A stretch of 15,324 nt of DNA from Oscillospiraceae bacterium (GTDB lineage: Bacteria; Bacillota; Clostridia; Oscillospirales; Oscillospiraceae): NCBI GenBank assembly GCA_012513005.1, contig JAAZCZ010000079.1:1-15324 (forward strand). The letters are read 5' to 3'. The translations under genes were made by a program, and so were the position numbers. The notes beneath the pieces were generated by a model, which saw only the letters and a program-made list of their open reading frames with translations, ran no database searches and had not been told where the DNA came from. Each line of letters begins with the position of its first letter. Within the stretch, counting starts at the first letter, position 1. Below are positions 6,028 to 12,258 of this stretch, in pieces.

Positions 6028-8522
6028 GCAAAGCGGTACAAAACGCCCGAATACAGTGCTATAAAAACGGATTTGCCTATGGCGGCTTGGCAGAAATTGG
6101 CTCTTCCTCTGCCTGCATCTGCGGCAGATTAGGCTCTGATGAGTTTGTTGCAAGGCTTAGCTTTTATATTCCCGAGCGATGCTCGGGCATAAGCGTAACA
6201 CTCAGGTGCGCAAAGGAAAACACAGCCGCCGGCGCAGCTTTAGGCTACAGGCTCTTTGACTATGAAAATGAGGAATATAAGGCAGCAAACAGCAGCTTTA
6301 CATCAGACGGGGCGTTTAGATTCCCGGGGGCTGAGTCTTTTTATACTATTAATATAGAAAGAGTGCTAAATCCCGGAGAGCATCATCTTTATATTTTTAA
6401 CGGCGGCAGTGTGTACTATGGCAACTACACAGAAATTAGAACAAACTACGAAACTGCAGTCTTATATACCCCGGTGCCACTGCCCTGCACTATCTATCTT
6501 AATCCGGGCTATCATAATGCACCCGTGCAGAGCATCTCGGCGTATTTCGGGGAGAGCTTTCCCGCCTGCGTGCCGCCTTTGCGCGAGCATCGGGTAATTA
6601 TCAGGCTGCCGCATCAGCCCGGCACGGAAAAGAAGGCGACATTTCGCTTTGAGGGCTATTATCTGGGCGATAAAAAGTATTTTGACCAAAGCGGAAACCC
6701 CGTTTCGCTCTGCGATCTAAATAGCGGGGCTGTTTTAACTGCCAAATGGTCGGGCGGCAAGGTGTTTTTCTCTGCGCCGTCTGTGCCCTGCATGTCTTTT
6801 GTCGGCTTTAGAATAAACGGCGAGGGAGATTTTGTTTCTGCGCCCTTCACCCCTGCCCAAGACACACTCTTAATCGGCAAGTATAGGGCAAGCGTGCGCC
6901 ATAACTGGAAGTTTATAAAGCTTGGCGTAGCAGCCAATCAGGAGGATACGGCAGTGCGCGGGCTTTGGTCGGGCTTTGCCTTCGGCAGGGAGGTCTTGCT
7001 CTCGGCATGCAACGGCTATTTATGGGAGCTAAGCTATGAAAACTCACTCTTTTATAAACGCTCCTGCGGCGAAATCCCCACAAGCGAGCCTGTTTTTATG
7101 TTTGCCTTCTCCGGGCTTGTCTATATTCTGGCAGCTAATCGATATTTCGTTTGGGATGGGCAGAGCATAAACGAGGTTTCGGGATACAGACCTCTTGTTC
7201 AAACAGGCACGGGGGCAGACGGAAAAGGCTCAGCCTTGGAGGAAGATAACCTGCTCACAGGCAAAAAACGAGCCTACTACTCCCCCGACGGCACAGCAAA
7301 AACCTTTAAGCTGCCGAGCATCTATGCCCTATCCCTTGACTTTGTGAAAAAAAGACCCGGCGGCGAGAGTATAAGCGCATACAGCTATAACTACCAAACA
7401 AGGCAGCTGACATTCGATACAGCACCCGCTGCCGGGATAAACAGCATAGAAATGGGCTACACAGACCCCTGCGGCACGCGTGAATCAGTCTGCGCCATGC
7501 GTTTTGCAGAGCTTTATAACGGCAACACCGACACCCGTGTGTTTTTATACGGCAACGGCACAAACAGGTGCATCTATTCGGGGATAGATGCAGACGGAGA
7601 AATCAGGGCAGACTATTTTCCTGCAAACAATTTTGCCGACATAGGTGACAAAAACACAGCAATCACAGCGATGCTTAGGCACGGCAGAAGTCTTATGGCG
7701 TTTAAGCACGACAGCGCATGGAGCATAACGGCAGGTGAGGCAAAAATCCCGGGCGCAAATTCGTCTGCAGCCTTTTTCATAACACCTCAAAGCCGCGATA
7801 CCGGCTGTATCTCATACCAAGGGGCAGCTCTGTGCGCGGGCAGGCTCATAACTCCCGATGAAAGCGGGCTAATCGAGTGGAGCCGCTCGGGATTCGGCTA
7901 TTTAGGTGATGACGGCAGGAATCCTAAAAAGTTTTCCCTGCGTGTCGGCAAAACTATAAGCCAAATGGATCTAAAATCTGCCCTGCCCCATTTTCATAAG
8001 GAGAGCGGCGAGTATTTTCTTGTCGGAAAAGACGGCACAGCGATAGTCTACGGCAGCGACTGCGACGCATTTTATATCTACACGGGCATAAATGCCCTCT
8101 GCCTAATCAGCTACAAGGGCGATTTATACTTCGGCACGCAGGCAGGCGAGCTTTGCCGCTTGTCGCAGGAATACAAGGCAGACAGAGGAGAGCCGATTGA
8201 TGCTGTTTGGGAGAGCGGCGCCATGGCACTTAGCCGTGGCTATGTGAAAAAGCACTCTTCCATGCTCTGGATAGCCCTCAAGCCCGAGGATAAAACCGGT
8301 ATGGATATAAAGGCGATAACAGATGTGGGCACGGCTACACACATGATGAGAATCCATGGTGACCCAAATAAAAAGCTGCCGCAGCTGCACTGCGCTGCTT
8401 TAAAATCAAAGGGCTTTACCAGATACACACTCAGATTTGAAAACAGCGAAGCGGATGAGGCGCTCACGATTATTTCCGCAGACATAAGGTTTTCAGACAC
8501 CGGCATATCCCGCAGAAGCTGA
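6024..8522 (+). CDS. Phage tail nozzle/stopper-like beta-propeller protein with an added N-terminal region
   Basis: This is an 832-aa protein. From about residue 311 (VRGLWSGFAFGREVLLSACNG) it follows the pattern of clostridial phage tail proteins: an 'RGlWyG...aCnG.lwe' strand, VFMFAFSGLVYILAANRYFVW, a GYRPLVQTGTGADGKGSALEE loop region, NLLTGKKRAYYSPDGTAKTF, then RFAELYNGNTDTRVFLYGNG and YFPANNFADIG. Repeated short beta-strands suggest a propeller. Residues 1-300 do not belong to that pattern; they are beta-rich, Tyr/Cys/Gly-rich and look like one or two beta-sandwich modules that might bind a surface or partner, which is inference. It is coupled to the 140-aa gene by ATGA. The protein probably closes or extends the portal/tail channel in a virion; alternatively it is a domesticated cell-surface protein, though no signal peptide is visible. 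Confidence 0.62.
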   Translation: MSKAVQNARIQCYKNGFAYGGLAEIGSSSACICGRLGSDEFVARLSFYIPERCSGISVTLRCAKENTAAGAALGYRLFDYENEEYKAANSSFTSDGAFRFPGAESFYTINIERVLNPGEHHLYIFNGGSVYYGNYTEIRTNYETAVLYTPVPLPCTIYLNPGYHNAPVQSISAYFGESFPACVPPLREHRVIIRLPHQPGTEKKATFRFEGYYLGDKKYFDQSGNPVSLCDLNSGAVLTAKWSGGKVFFSAPSVPCMSFVGFRINGEGDFVSAPFTPAQDTLLIGKYRASVRHNWKFIKLGVAANQEDTAVRGLWSGFAFGREVLLSACNGYLWELSYENSLFYKRSCGEIPTSEPVFMFAFSGLVYILAANRYFVWDGQSINEVSGYRPLVQTGTGADGKGSALEEDNLLTGKKRAYYSPDGTAKTFKLPSIYALSLDFVKKRPGGESISAYSYNYQTRQLTFDTAPAAGINSIEMGYTDPCGTRESVCAMRFAELYNGNTDTRVFLYGNGTNRCIYSGIDADGEIRADYFPANNFADIGDKNTAITAMLRHGRSLMAFKHDSAWSITAGEAKIPGANSSAAFFITPQSRDTGCISYQGAALCAGRLITPDESGLIEWSRSGFGYLGDDGRNPKKFSLRVGKTISQMDLKSALPHFHKESGEYFLVGKDGTAIVYGSDCDAFYIYTGINALCLISYKGDLYFGTQAGELCRLSQEYKADRGEPIDAVWESGAMALSRGYVKKHSSMLWIALKPEDKTGMDIKAITDVGTATHMMRIHGDPNKKLPQLHCAALKSKGFTRYTLRFENSEADEALTIISADIRFSDTGISRRS

Positions 8523-8570
8523 GATAATATATAAAATAAAATATATAAAATAACAGGAGATAAATATAAT

Positions 8571-9188
8571 ATGGCAGAAACTAATTTAAGACCGCCCGGT
8601 TACTACAGGGCAACAGACAAAACAGCCGAGATTAAAGAACAAAACGCCAAAAAGAAAGCGGCAATACTAAAAGAGCTCGAAAAAGCGTTTATAGAAAAGC
8701 TCGCAGCGCAGGCAGAGATAGCAAAAATAAAAAGCAGTGAGAGCCGAAACATAGCCGAGGCGCAGGCAAAAAACGACTTTGCACGCCGCACGGCAGAAAA
8801 CGAAAACCTAATCAGCCGCGGCGTAGGCTCCGGCACAAAGGCACGGGCAAAAAATTATTTTGAGCTGAGGCAGGCGCAAAATGCCGAGGAATTTAGCAGA
8901 GAGCAAGAAGGCATCGGGGCAAAAACCCAAAACGAAGCTGAAGCAATAAAAAAATCATATATTAAAGCAATAGAAATAGCCTCGTCAAAAAACGAGGCTG
9001 AGCTTTCAGATAAGCTTTTAAAAGAGGCAATCAGAATAGACAGGAGCTTTAGCCCCTTCCCTAAAAATAGGGGTAGAGGCGGCAGCAAGCCAAAAACTAT
9101 TAAAAACACCCTGCCCATAGGCTCAGCTACAGCTGCCGCGGGGCTGATGCTATCAGGTCTGCCGCTTAGACCCAAGGGCAAGAAATAG
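8571..9188 (+). CDS. Coiled-coil phage-type protein, possible ejection/internal virion protein
   Basis: This is a 205-aa, very Lys/Glu/Ala-rich protein. Residues 15-75 and 95-150 are predicted by eye as long amphipathic helices, separated by NLISRGVGSGTKARAKNYFE (80-99). That central signature resembles the 'RGLnSGagsqA' hinge of coiled-coil proteins that sit next to tail-nozzle genes in clostridial prophage blocks (from memory). The C-terminus is basic, with one short hydrophobic run (TLPIGSATAAAGLMLSGLPL, about 177-196) between GRGGSKPK and RPKGKK, which could be a membrane-entering tip. No catalytic motif is seen. ATG lies nine bases after AGGAGAT, in an AT-rich 48-bp gap holding two copies of ATATATAAAATA. 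A host coiled-coil scaffold remains possible. Confidence 0.5.
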   Translation: MAETNLRPPGYYRATDKTAEIKEQNAKKKAAILKELEKAFIEKLAAQAEIAKIKSSESRNIAEAQAKNDFARRTAENENLISRGVGSGTKARAKNYFELRQAQNAEEFSREQEGIGAKTQNEAEAIKKSYIKAIEIASSKNEAELSDKLLKEAIRIDRSFSPFPKNRGRGGSKPKTIKNTLPIGSATAAAGLMLSGLPLRPKGKK

Positions 9189-9224
9189 GAAGCAAAACCA
9201 CGGGCAAAAACTAAATATACAGGC

Positions 9225-9259
9225 AAAACGGCTGTGTAAAATCTACACAGCCGTTTTTT
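9225..9259. terminator. Strong terminator of the phage block
   Basis: A perfect 14-bp stem (9225-9238 with 9244-9257, 5-nt loop) runs into six T's (9254-9259). It lies 36 bp past the coiled-coil gene and 18 bp from the convergent thioredoxin-like gene. The A's at its left foot let it work in the other direction too, so it probably serves both operons. Confidence 0.9.
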
Positions 9260-9277
9260 GTCGCGGTGCACCGCGCT

Positions 9278-9631
9278 CTAACCCCTTGCTTTTCTTATAA
9301 GTTTCGTTACTTCATCTGCTGAAAGAACTTTGCCGTGTGAAACAACCTTGTTGTCAATCACCAAAGCCGGCGTCGACATCACACCATAGGTAGCAATTTG
9401 TGCATAATCAGTTACATGGTCGATTCTGCTATCCATGCCGAGCGCTTCTAATGCGGTTTTTGTTGCAGCCTCAAGTGCATTGCATTTAGCACAGCCGGAG
9501 CCGAGAACTTTAACACTTGCTTCTTCAGATTTTGCTGTTTTATCCGTTGATACACTTTGCACACCACAATCTCCGCATGAGCAACTAATAGCTGTCTTCT
9601 TCTCTCTGTCTTTCTTTCCAAATAATGCCAT
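9278..9631 (-). CDS. Thioredoxin-fold small thiol protein (redox-active disulfide protein 2 type)
   Basis: This is a 117-aa protein. Residues 39-117 form a minimal thioredoxin-like domain with the active-site pair GSGCAKC (Cys47, Cys50) and the cis-proline strand MSTPALVID (Pro near 87). The family (Thioredoxin_3) is often encoded beside PF03773 permeases and ArsR regulators and is thought to handle thiol-bound metal(loid)s or redox. In front of the domain is a charged Ser/Lys linker with a second thiol cluster, SCSCGDCG (Cys17, Cys19, Cys22). ATG 9631 is chosen because it lies nine bases after AGGAG; an ATG three codons earlier touches the ribosome site. Last gene of the arsR operon. Substrate not shown by the sequence. 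Confidence 0.8.
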   Translation of the reverse strand: MALFGKKDREKKTAISCSCGDCGVQSVSTDKTAKSEEASVKVLGSGCAKCNALEAATKTALEALGMDSRIDHVTDYAQIATYGVMSTPALVIDNKVVSHGKVLSADEVTKLIRKARG

Positions 9632-9704
9632 AATCGTCATCTCCTAAATATTTATTATAAAGCAAATAGCTTGATTGAATTATTTCAAATCTGTGTCTAT
9701 AAAA

Positions 9705-9761
9705 TTAATATTTCTGCAGCATTCGCAAAAATTCAATCGCAATACACAAGAGTTTTGTCAT
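9705..9761 (-). CDS. Possible 18-aa small ORF in the ars-type operon
   Basis: The 143-bp gap between the permease and the thiol protein holds an 18-codon frame, MTKLLCIAIEFLRMLQKY, whose ATG follows GAGG by eight bases and lies 14 bp past the permease stop. It would form one short amphipathic or membrane-associated helix. It may be a true micropeptide, a coupling leader, or chance. No homologue is recognised. Confidence 0.25.
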   Translation of the reverse strand: MTKLLCIAIEFLRMLQKY

Positions 9762-9774
9762 GCTTAATACCTCA

Positions 9775-10770
9775 TCATAATATGAATGACTGAATTGTAT
9801 TGAAAAAATAACCCACAAGTATGATTCCAACCGCACAAATAGCGATAAACACACCCAACAGCTTTGCTTTAACAGCTTTTTTCAGCATAATCATTGATGG
9901 CAAACTCAGGGTGGTAACAGCCATCATAAAAGAAAGGATCGTGCCAAGCTGTGCACCTTTGAACAACAATGCTTCCGCCACGGGAATCGTTCCAAAAATA
10001 TCTGCGTACATAGGGATTCCTACAAATGTTGCAATAATAACACCAAACGGATTATTGCTCCCCAGAGCTGTTTCTACCCACGACTCAGGAATCCAGTTGT
10101 GAATCAGTGCGCCGATGCCCACACCAACCAATATATAAGGGAGCACCTTTTTGAACGTAGACAGCATTTGGTCTTTTGCAAAAATCAAACGATCCTTTTT
10201 TGTAAGGTGGGGAGACTCAATATCAACACTGCCTGCTGTAAGAACAAAACTTTCCACATGTTTTTCCATGTTTAATTTCTCGATAATTGTTCCACCCACC
10301 ACGGCGATAACAAGCCCCAGCACCACATAGATTATGGCGACTTTCCCGCCGAAAATACTCATTAGCAGAACAAGACTGCCCAAGTCCACCATAGGAGAGG
10401 AAATTAAAAACGAGAATGTAACACCTAAAGGCAGCCCTGCACCGGTAAATCCTATAAATAAGGGAATAGACGAGCAGGAGCAAAAAGGAGTCACCGTTCC
10501 TAAAAGCGCTGCGATACAGTTTGCCCAAATGCCGTGAAAGCGCCCCAGAATTTTCCTGCTGCGTTCCGGCGGGAAGTAGCTTTGAATATAGCTAATGCCA
10601 AAAATAAGTAAGCACAAGAGCAAAGCAATCTTGATAACGTCATAAAGGAAAAACTGAATACTGCCAACCCATCGATTTGATAAATCGAGTCCTAAAGAAG
10701 AAAGCCCGGATCCTATTAAATGATTGAGCCATTTCATACCCAGAACTTGATTTTGAACAAAGTCCCACAT
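9775..10770 (-). CDS. PF03773-family permease, probable (organo)arsenical or metal exporter, ArsP-like
   Basis: This 331-aa inner-membrane protein has about eight hydrophobic helices in two halves. The hallmark TPFCSCSSIP lies at 94-103 (Cys97, Cys99), matched in the second half by FVGIPMYADIFGTIPVAEALL. In characterised ArsP this family exports trivalent organoarsenicals; other members are linked to other metals, so the substrate is inferred from the arsR and thiol-protein neighbours only. ATG 10770 lies ten bases after GGAGGT. An in-frame ATG at 10863 would add 31 residues translated from two hairpins and has no ribosome site. It is preceded by those hairpins and a 118-bp gap after arsR. 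Confidence 0.85.
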   Translation of the reverse strand: MWDFVQNQVLGMKWLNHLIGSGLSSLGLDLSNRWVGSIQFFLYDVIKIALLLCLLIFGISYIQSYFPPERSRKILGRFHGIWANCIAALLGTVTPFCSCSSIPLFIGFTGAGLPLGVTFSFLISSPMVDLGSLVLLMSIFGGKVAIIYVVLGLVIAVVGGTIIEKLNMEKHVESFVLTAGSVDIESPHLTKKDRLIFAKDQMLSTFKKVLPYILVGVGIGALIHNWIPESWVETALGSNNPFGVIIATFVGIPMYADIFGTIPVAEALLFKGAQLGTILSFMMAVTTLSLPSMIMLKKAVKAKLLGVFIAICAVGIILVGYFFNTIQSFIL

Positions 10771-10802
10771 AGTTAATTTTACCTCCACCTTCGATTTCTT
10801 TT

Positions 10803-10832
10803 GCCACACATCAATAATTTTTGATGTGTGGC
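10803..10832. repeat. Stem-loop in the arsR-permease leader (proximal to permease)
   Basis: A perfect 12-bp stem pairs GCCACACATCAA (10803-10814) with its complement (10821-10832), with a 6-nt loop. It lies just upstream of the permease ribosome site. Read on the minus strand it has only four A's after it and no U-tract, so it is not a standard terminator. A role in mRNA processing, stability or ribosome access is possible. Confidence 0.7.
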
Positions 10833-10835
10833 GTC

Positions 10836-10869
10836 TTATTAATGCCATCTTAAAAGATGGCATTAATAA
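10836..10869. repeat. Long palindrome after arsR
   Basis: A perfect 16-bp inverted repeat around two bases pairs TTATTAATGCCATCTT (10836-10851) with 10854-10869. It starts 19 bp after the arsR stop on the minus strand and is three bases from the next hairpin. It lacks a U-tract. It could be a processing or stability element separating arsR from permease mRNA, or a protein-binding site. Confidence 0.7.
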
Positions 10870-10888
10870 ATACAGAATTATTCTCGGA

Positions 10889-11170
10889 TTATCTAAGCGT
10901 TGTGAGTTCTTTCAATACTCTAATCGCGTGCTCTCTACCTGCCGTATCCAGCTGATAATGAGTCCATTTGCCTTCCTGTCGACTGGAGACTATGCCTGAT
11001 TCACACAGTATTTTCATATGATACGACAATCCGGATTGAGTAAGAGATAAATTTTCAAGCAACACGCAAGCACACCGCTCTCCATGCTGAAGCTGTTCCA
11101 ATATTGCAATCCTGTTTTCGTCGCAAAATGCTTTGAATATTTTTGCCTTTTCTTGGGCAGTTAAATCCAC
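10889..11170 (-). CDS. ArsR/SmtB-family metalloregulator
   Basis: This is a 93-aa winged-helix repressor of typical ArsR length. The DNA-reading helix region is LTQSGLSYHMKILCESGIV (43-61), followed by the wing with SSRQEGKWTHYQL. The metal site GERCACVLLE keeps two close cysteines, Cys33 and Cys35, at the place of the arsenic-binding ELCVCDL of classical ArsR, but Leu38 stands where the third arsenic ligand would be. Cys16 and Cys56 are further thiols. Known members leave DNA when As(III)/Sb(III) or other metals bind. Start is GTG 11170, eight bases after GGGAG. It heads the operon and should repress itself from the palindrome at 11183-11208. Confidence 0.88.
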   Translation of the reverse strand: MDLTAQEKAKIFKAFCDENRIAILEQLQHGERCACVLLENLSLTQSGLSYHMKILCESGIVSSRQEGKWTHYQLDTAGREHAIRVLKELTTLR

Positions 11171-11182
11171 TTTGTCATCTCC

Positions 11183-11208
11183 CTCATATCAACAATTGTT
11201 GATATGAG
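11183..11208. promoter_or_regulatory. ArsR operator palindrome
   Basis: A perfect 26-bp palindrome with half-site CTCATATCAACAA lies between the -10 box and the arsR ribosome site, and partly over the latter. A further half-site CTCATATCAA (11219-11228) sits inside the -35/-10 spacer. The ATCAA-type dyad matches ArsR-family operators in general form. Confidence 0.8.
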
Positions 11209-11209
11209 T

Positions 11210-11238
11210 ATTGTACACCTCATATCAAATACTGTCAA
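11210..11238 (-). promoter_or_regulatory. Promoter of the arsR-permease operon
   Basis: Minus-strand -35 TTGACA (11233-11238), 17-bp spacer and -10 TACAAT (11210-11215), close to the consensus. The operator begins immediately downstream and a half-site lies in the spacer, so bound ArsR would cover the promoter. Confidence 0.85.
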
Positions 11239-11310
11239 TGTGTTTTTGAGAGTAGTAATAAAATATTTCTTTTCTGCTGCTCGTTGCTATTAATTGTTTT
11301 GTTGTTTAGT

Positions 11311-11388
11311 CGGTTTCGACTTTCCCGAAACAAAAAGGCTCTATCTATCCCTGAAGCTGCGGATTTTCTTGTCACTACTAAATATTAA
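11311..11388 (+). pseudogene. Possible relic of an excisionase/HTH_17-type protein
   Basis: In one frame the bases read RFRLSRNKKALSIPEAADFLVTTKY and stop. The core ALSIPEAADFL resembles the first helix of MerR-like excisionase domains of clostridial mobile elements (usual form L[ST][IV]xEAAxxL). There is no start codon, no ribosome site and no second helix. The rest of 11209-11470 holds no other recognisable gene. Chance similarity is quite possible. Confidence 0.22.
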
Positions 11389-11467
11389 TTTTTTTATTTC
11401 ATACTGCTATGGGCATAAAATACTGCTTTTTCCTGTAAAAACTGCGTGCTAAGTGCTATAATATGGC

Positions 11468-11476
11468 TGTTATAAT
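11468..11476 (+). promoter_or_regulatory. Extended -10 promoter element
   Basis: TGTTATAAT (TGn-TATAAT) lies about 54 bp before the preferred start of the small membrane protein. A second TATAAT is at 11457-11462. No good -35 is present at 17 bp, as is tolerated by extended -10 promoters. Confidence 0.5.
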
Positions 11477-11529
11477 ATATAGTCATGTGGTCAAGGCGCA
11501 ATAAAGATTTAAAAACGAAAAGGCAAAAA

Positions 11530-11925
11530 ATGAAAAATAAAAAAAGAATTAGTGCCAAAACATCACTTATAATAGGCTTCATACTGCTTCTTCTAGCCAT
11601 ATGCTTTTTATGCTTTGCGTTTTCTCATCCGGAAGCTGCGTTTCCGTTTAGTCTCAGGCTCACATTTCTTTTATACGGGGCTTATATCTGGCTTTTATTT
11701 AAGTTTCTAGTGGATATTCCGGTGCTTAGAAAGAGAAGAAAAGGGCAAGGCAGCGAGCGCAATGTGAATATTGCAATTATAATTATGGCAATGCTATTTG
11801 TCGGAATGGAAATTGCAGGAGCAAAGGAGAATATCTACACAGTCGGCAGGGGCTTTGTTATTTTGGGCGCCTTGAATATTATTATCGAATATTTGCTTTC
11901 TAAATCAGATAAAAATGAAAGCTAA
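11530..11925 (+). CDS. Small four-helix membrane protein of unknown function
   Basis: This is a 131-aa product I do not recognise. Hydrophobic segments lie at about 10-31 (SLIIGFILLLLAICFLCFAF), 40-60, 78-96 and 104-124. A strongly basic loop LRKRRKGQG comes after helix 2 and a Lys-rich N-terminus MKNKKR precedes helix 1, placing both ends and that loop in the cytoplasm by the positive-inside rule. ATG 11530 follows AAAGG by six bases; an upstream in-frame ATG at 11485 has no ribosome site and lies only about 9 bp after the -10 box. It is a single-gene unit between its promoter and the terminator at 11943. No catalytic residues are visible. Confidence 0.65.
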   Translation: MKNKKRISAKTSLIIGFILLLLAICFLCFAFSHPEAAFPFSLRLTFLLYGAYIWLLFKFLVDIPVLRKRRKGQGSERNVNIAIIIMAMLFVGMEIAGAKENIYTVGRGFVILGALNIIIEYLLSKSDKNES

Positions 11926-11942
11926 AACAAAATAATACAGCA

Positions 11943-11980
11943 AAAGGAGGCTATGTAATTTGCATAGCCGCCTTATTTTA
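11943..11980 (+). terminator. Terminator of the small membrane protein gene
   Basis: AAGG-a-GGCTATG (11944-11955) pairs with CATAGCC-g-CCTT (11963-11974), with one internal mismatch and a 7-nt loop, then an ATTTTATTT run. It lies 18 bp after the stop codon. Confidence 0.75.
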
Positions 11981-12021
11981 TTTGTGTATGTATGTCATTT
12001 TGCGCACTTTACCTGACTTTG

Positions 12022-12246
12022 TCAGTCGTTTAATTCATAGAGTATTTTAGCTGCATCAAATCGGGCAGAGCAGCTCCTGCAAATCCAATCGTTGTTACTC
12101 TTTTTGGCTTTTTTATGCAAATAGTCAAGGTTGCCGCCGCAAAAAGGGCAAGGCTCGGGTTTTTCAGCCCAAAGGCTTTTTAAAAATCTGACCATCTCGT
12201 CTCTATTTTTCATTTTGTATCTAATGAGTATCTCTTTTTCCACCAT
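12022..12246 (-). CDS. Zinc-ribbon mini-protein
   Basis: This is a 74-aa protein. An N-terminal helical segment (MVEKEILIRYKMKNRDEMVRFLKSLW) precedes a zinc ribbon with two knuckles, CPFC (33-36) and CRSC (56-59), which should hold one structural zinc. No enzyme motif is seen; such proteins often bind nucleic acid or a partner, which is inference. ATG 12246 is chosen because the same GGAGCAATGG start context recurs at 13533-13541, where the next codon is GTA and cannot start; a TTG at 12255 is less likely. It starts 13 bp after the fic stop and is probably translated from the fic message. Confidence 0.65.
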   Translation of the reverse strand: MVEKEILIRYKMKNRDEMVRFLKSLWAEKPEPCPFCGGNLDYLHKKAKKSNNDWICRSCSARFDAAKILYELND

Positions 12247-12252
12247 TGCTCC
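12233..12252. repeat. 20-bp direct repeat, copy 1
   Basis: TCTTTTTCCACCATTGCTCC covers the start codon and ribosome site of the zinc-ribbon gene. It matches 13522-13541 at 19 of 20 bases; the two copies bracket fic. Confidence 0.8.
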
Positions 12253-12258
12253 CAATAA

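Noticed and set aside
10771..10863. 31-residue N-terminal extension of the permease
   Set aside because: It would be translated from the two hairpins; ATG 10770 has GGAGGT ten bases before it and the homologous fold begins there.
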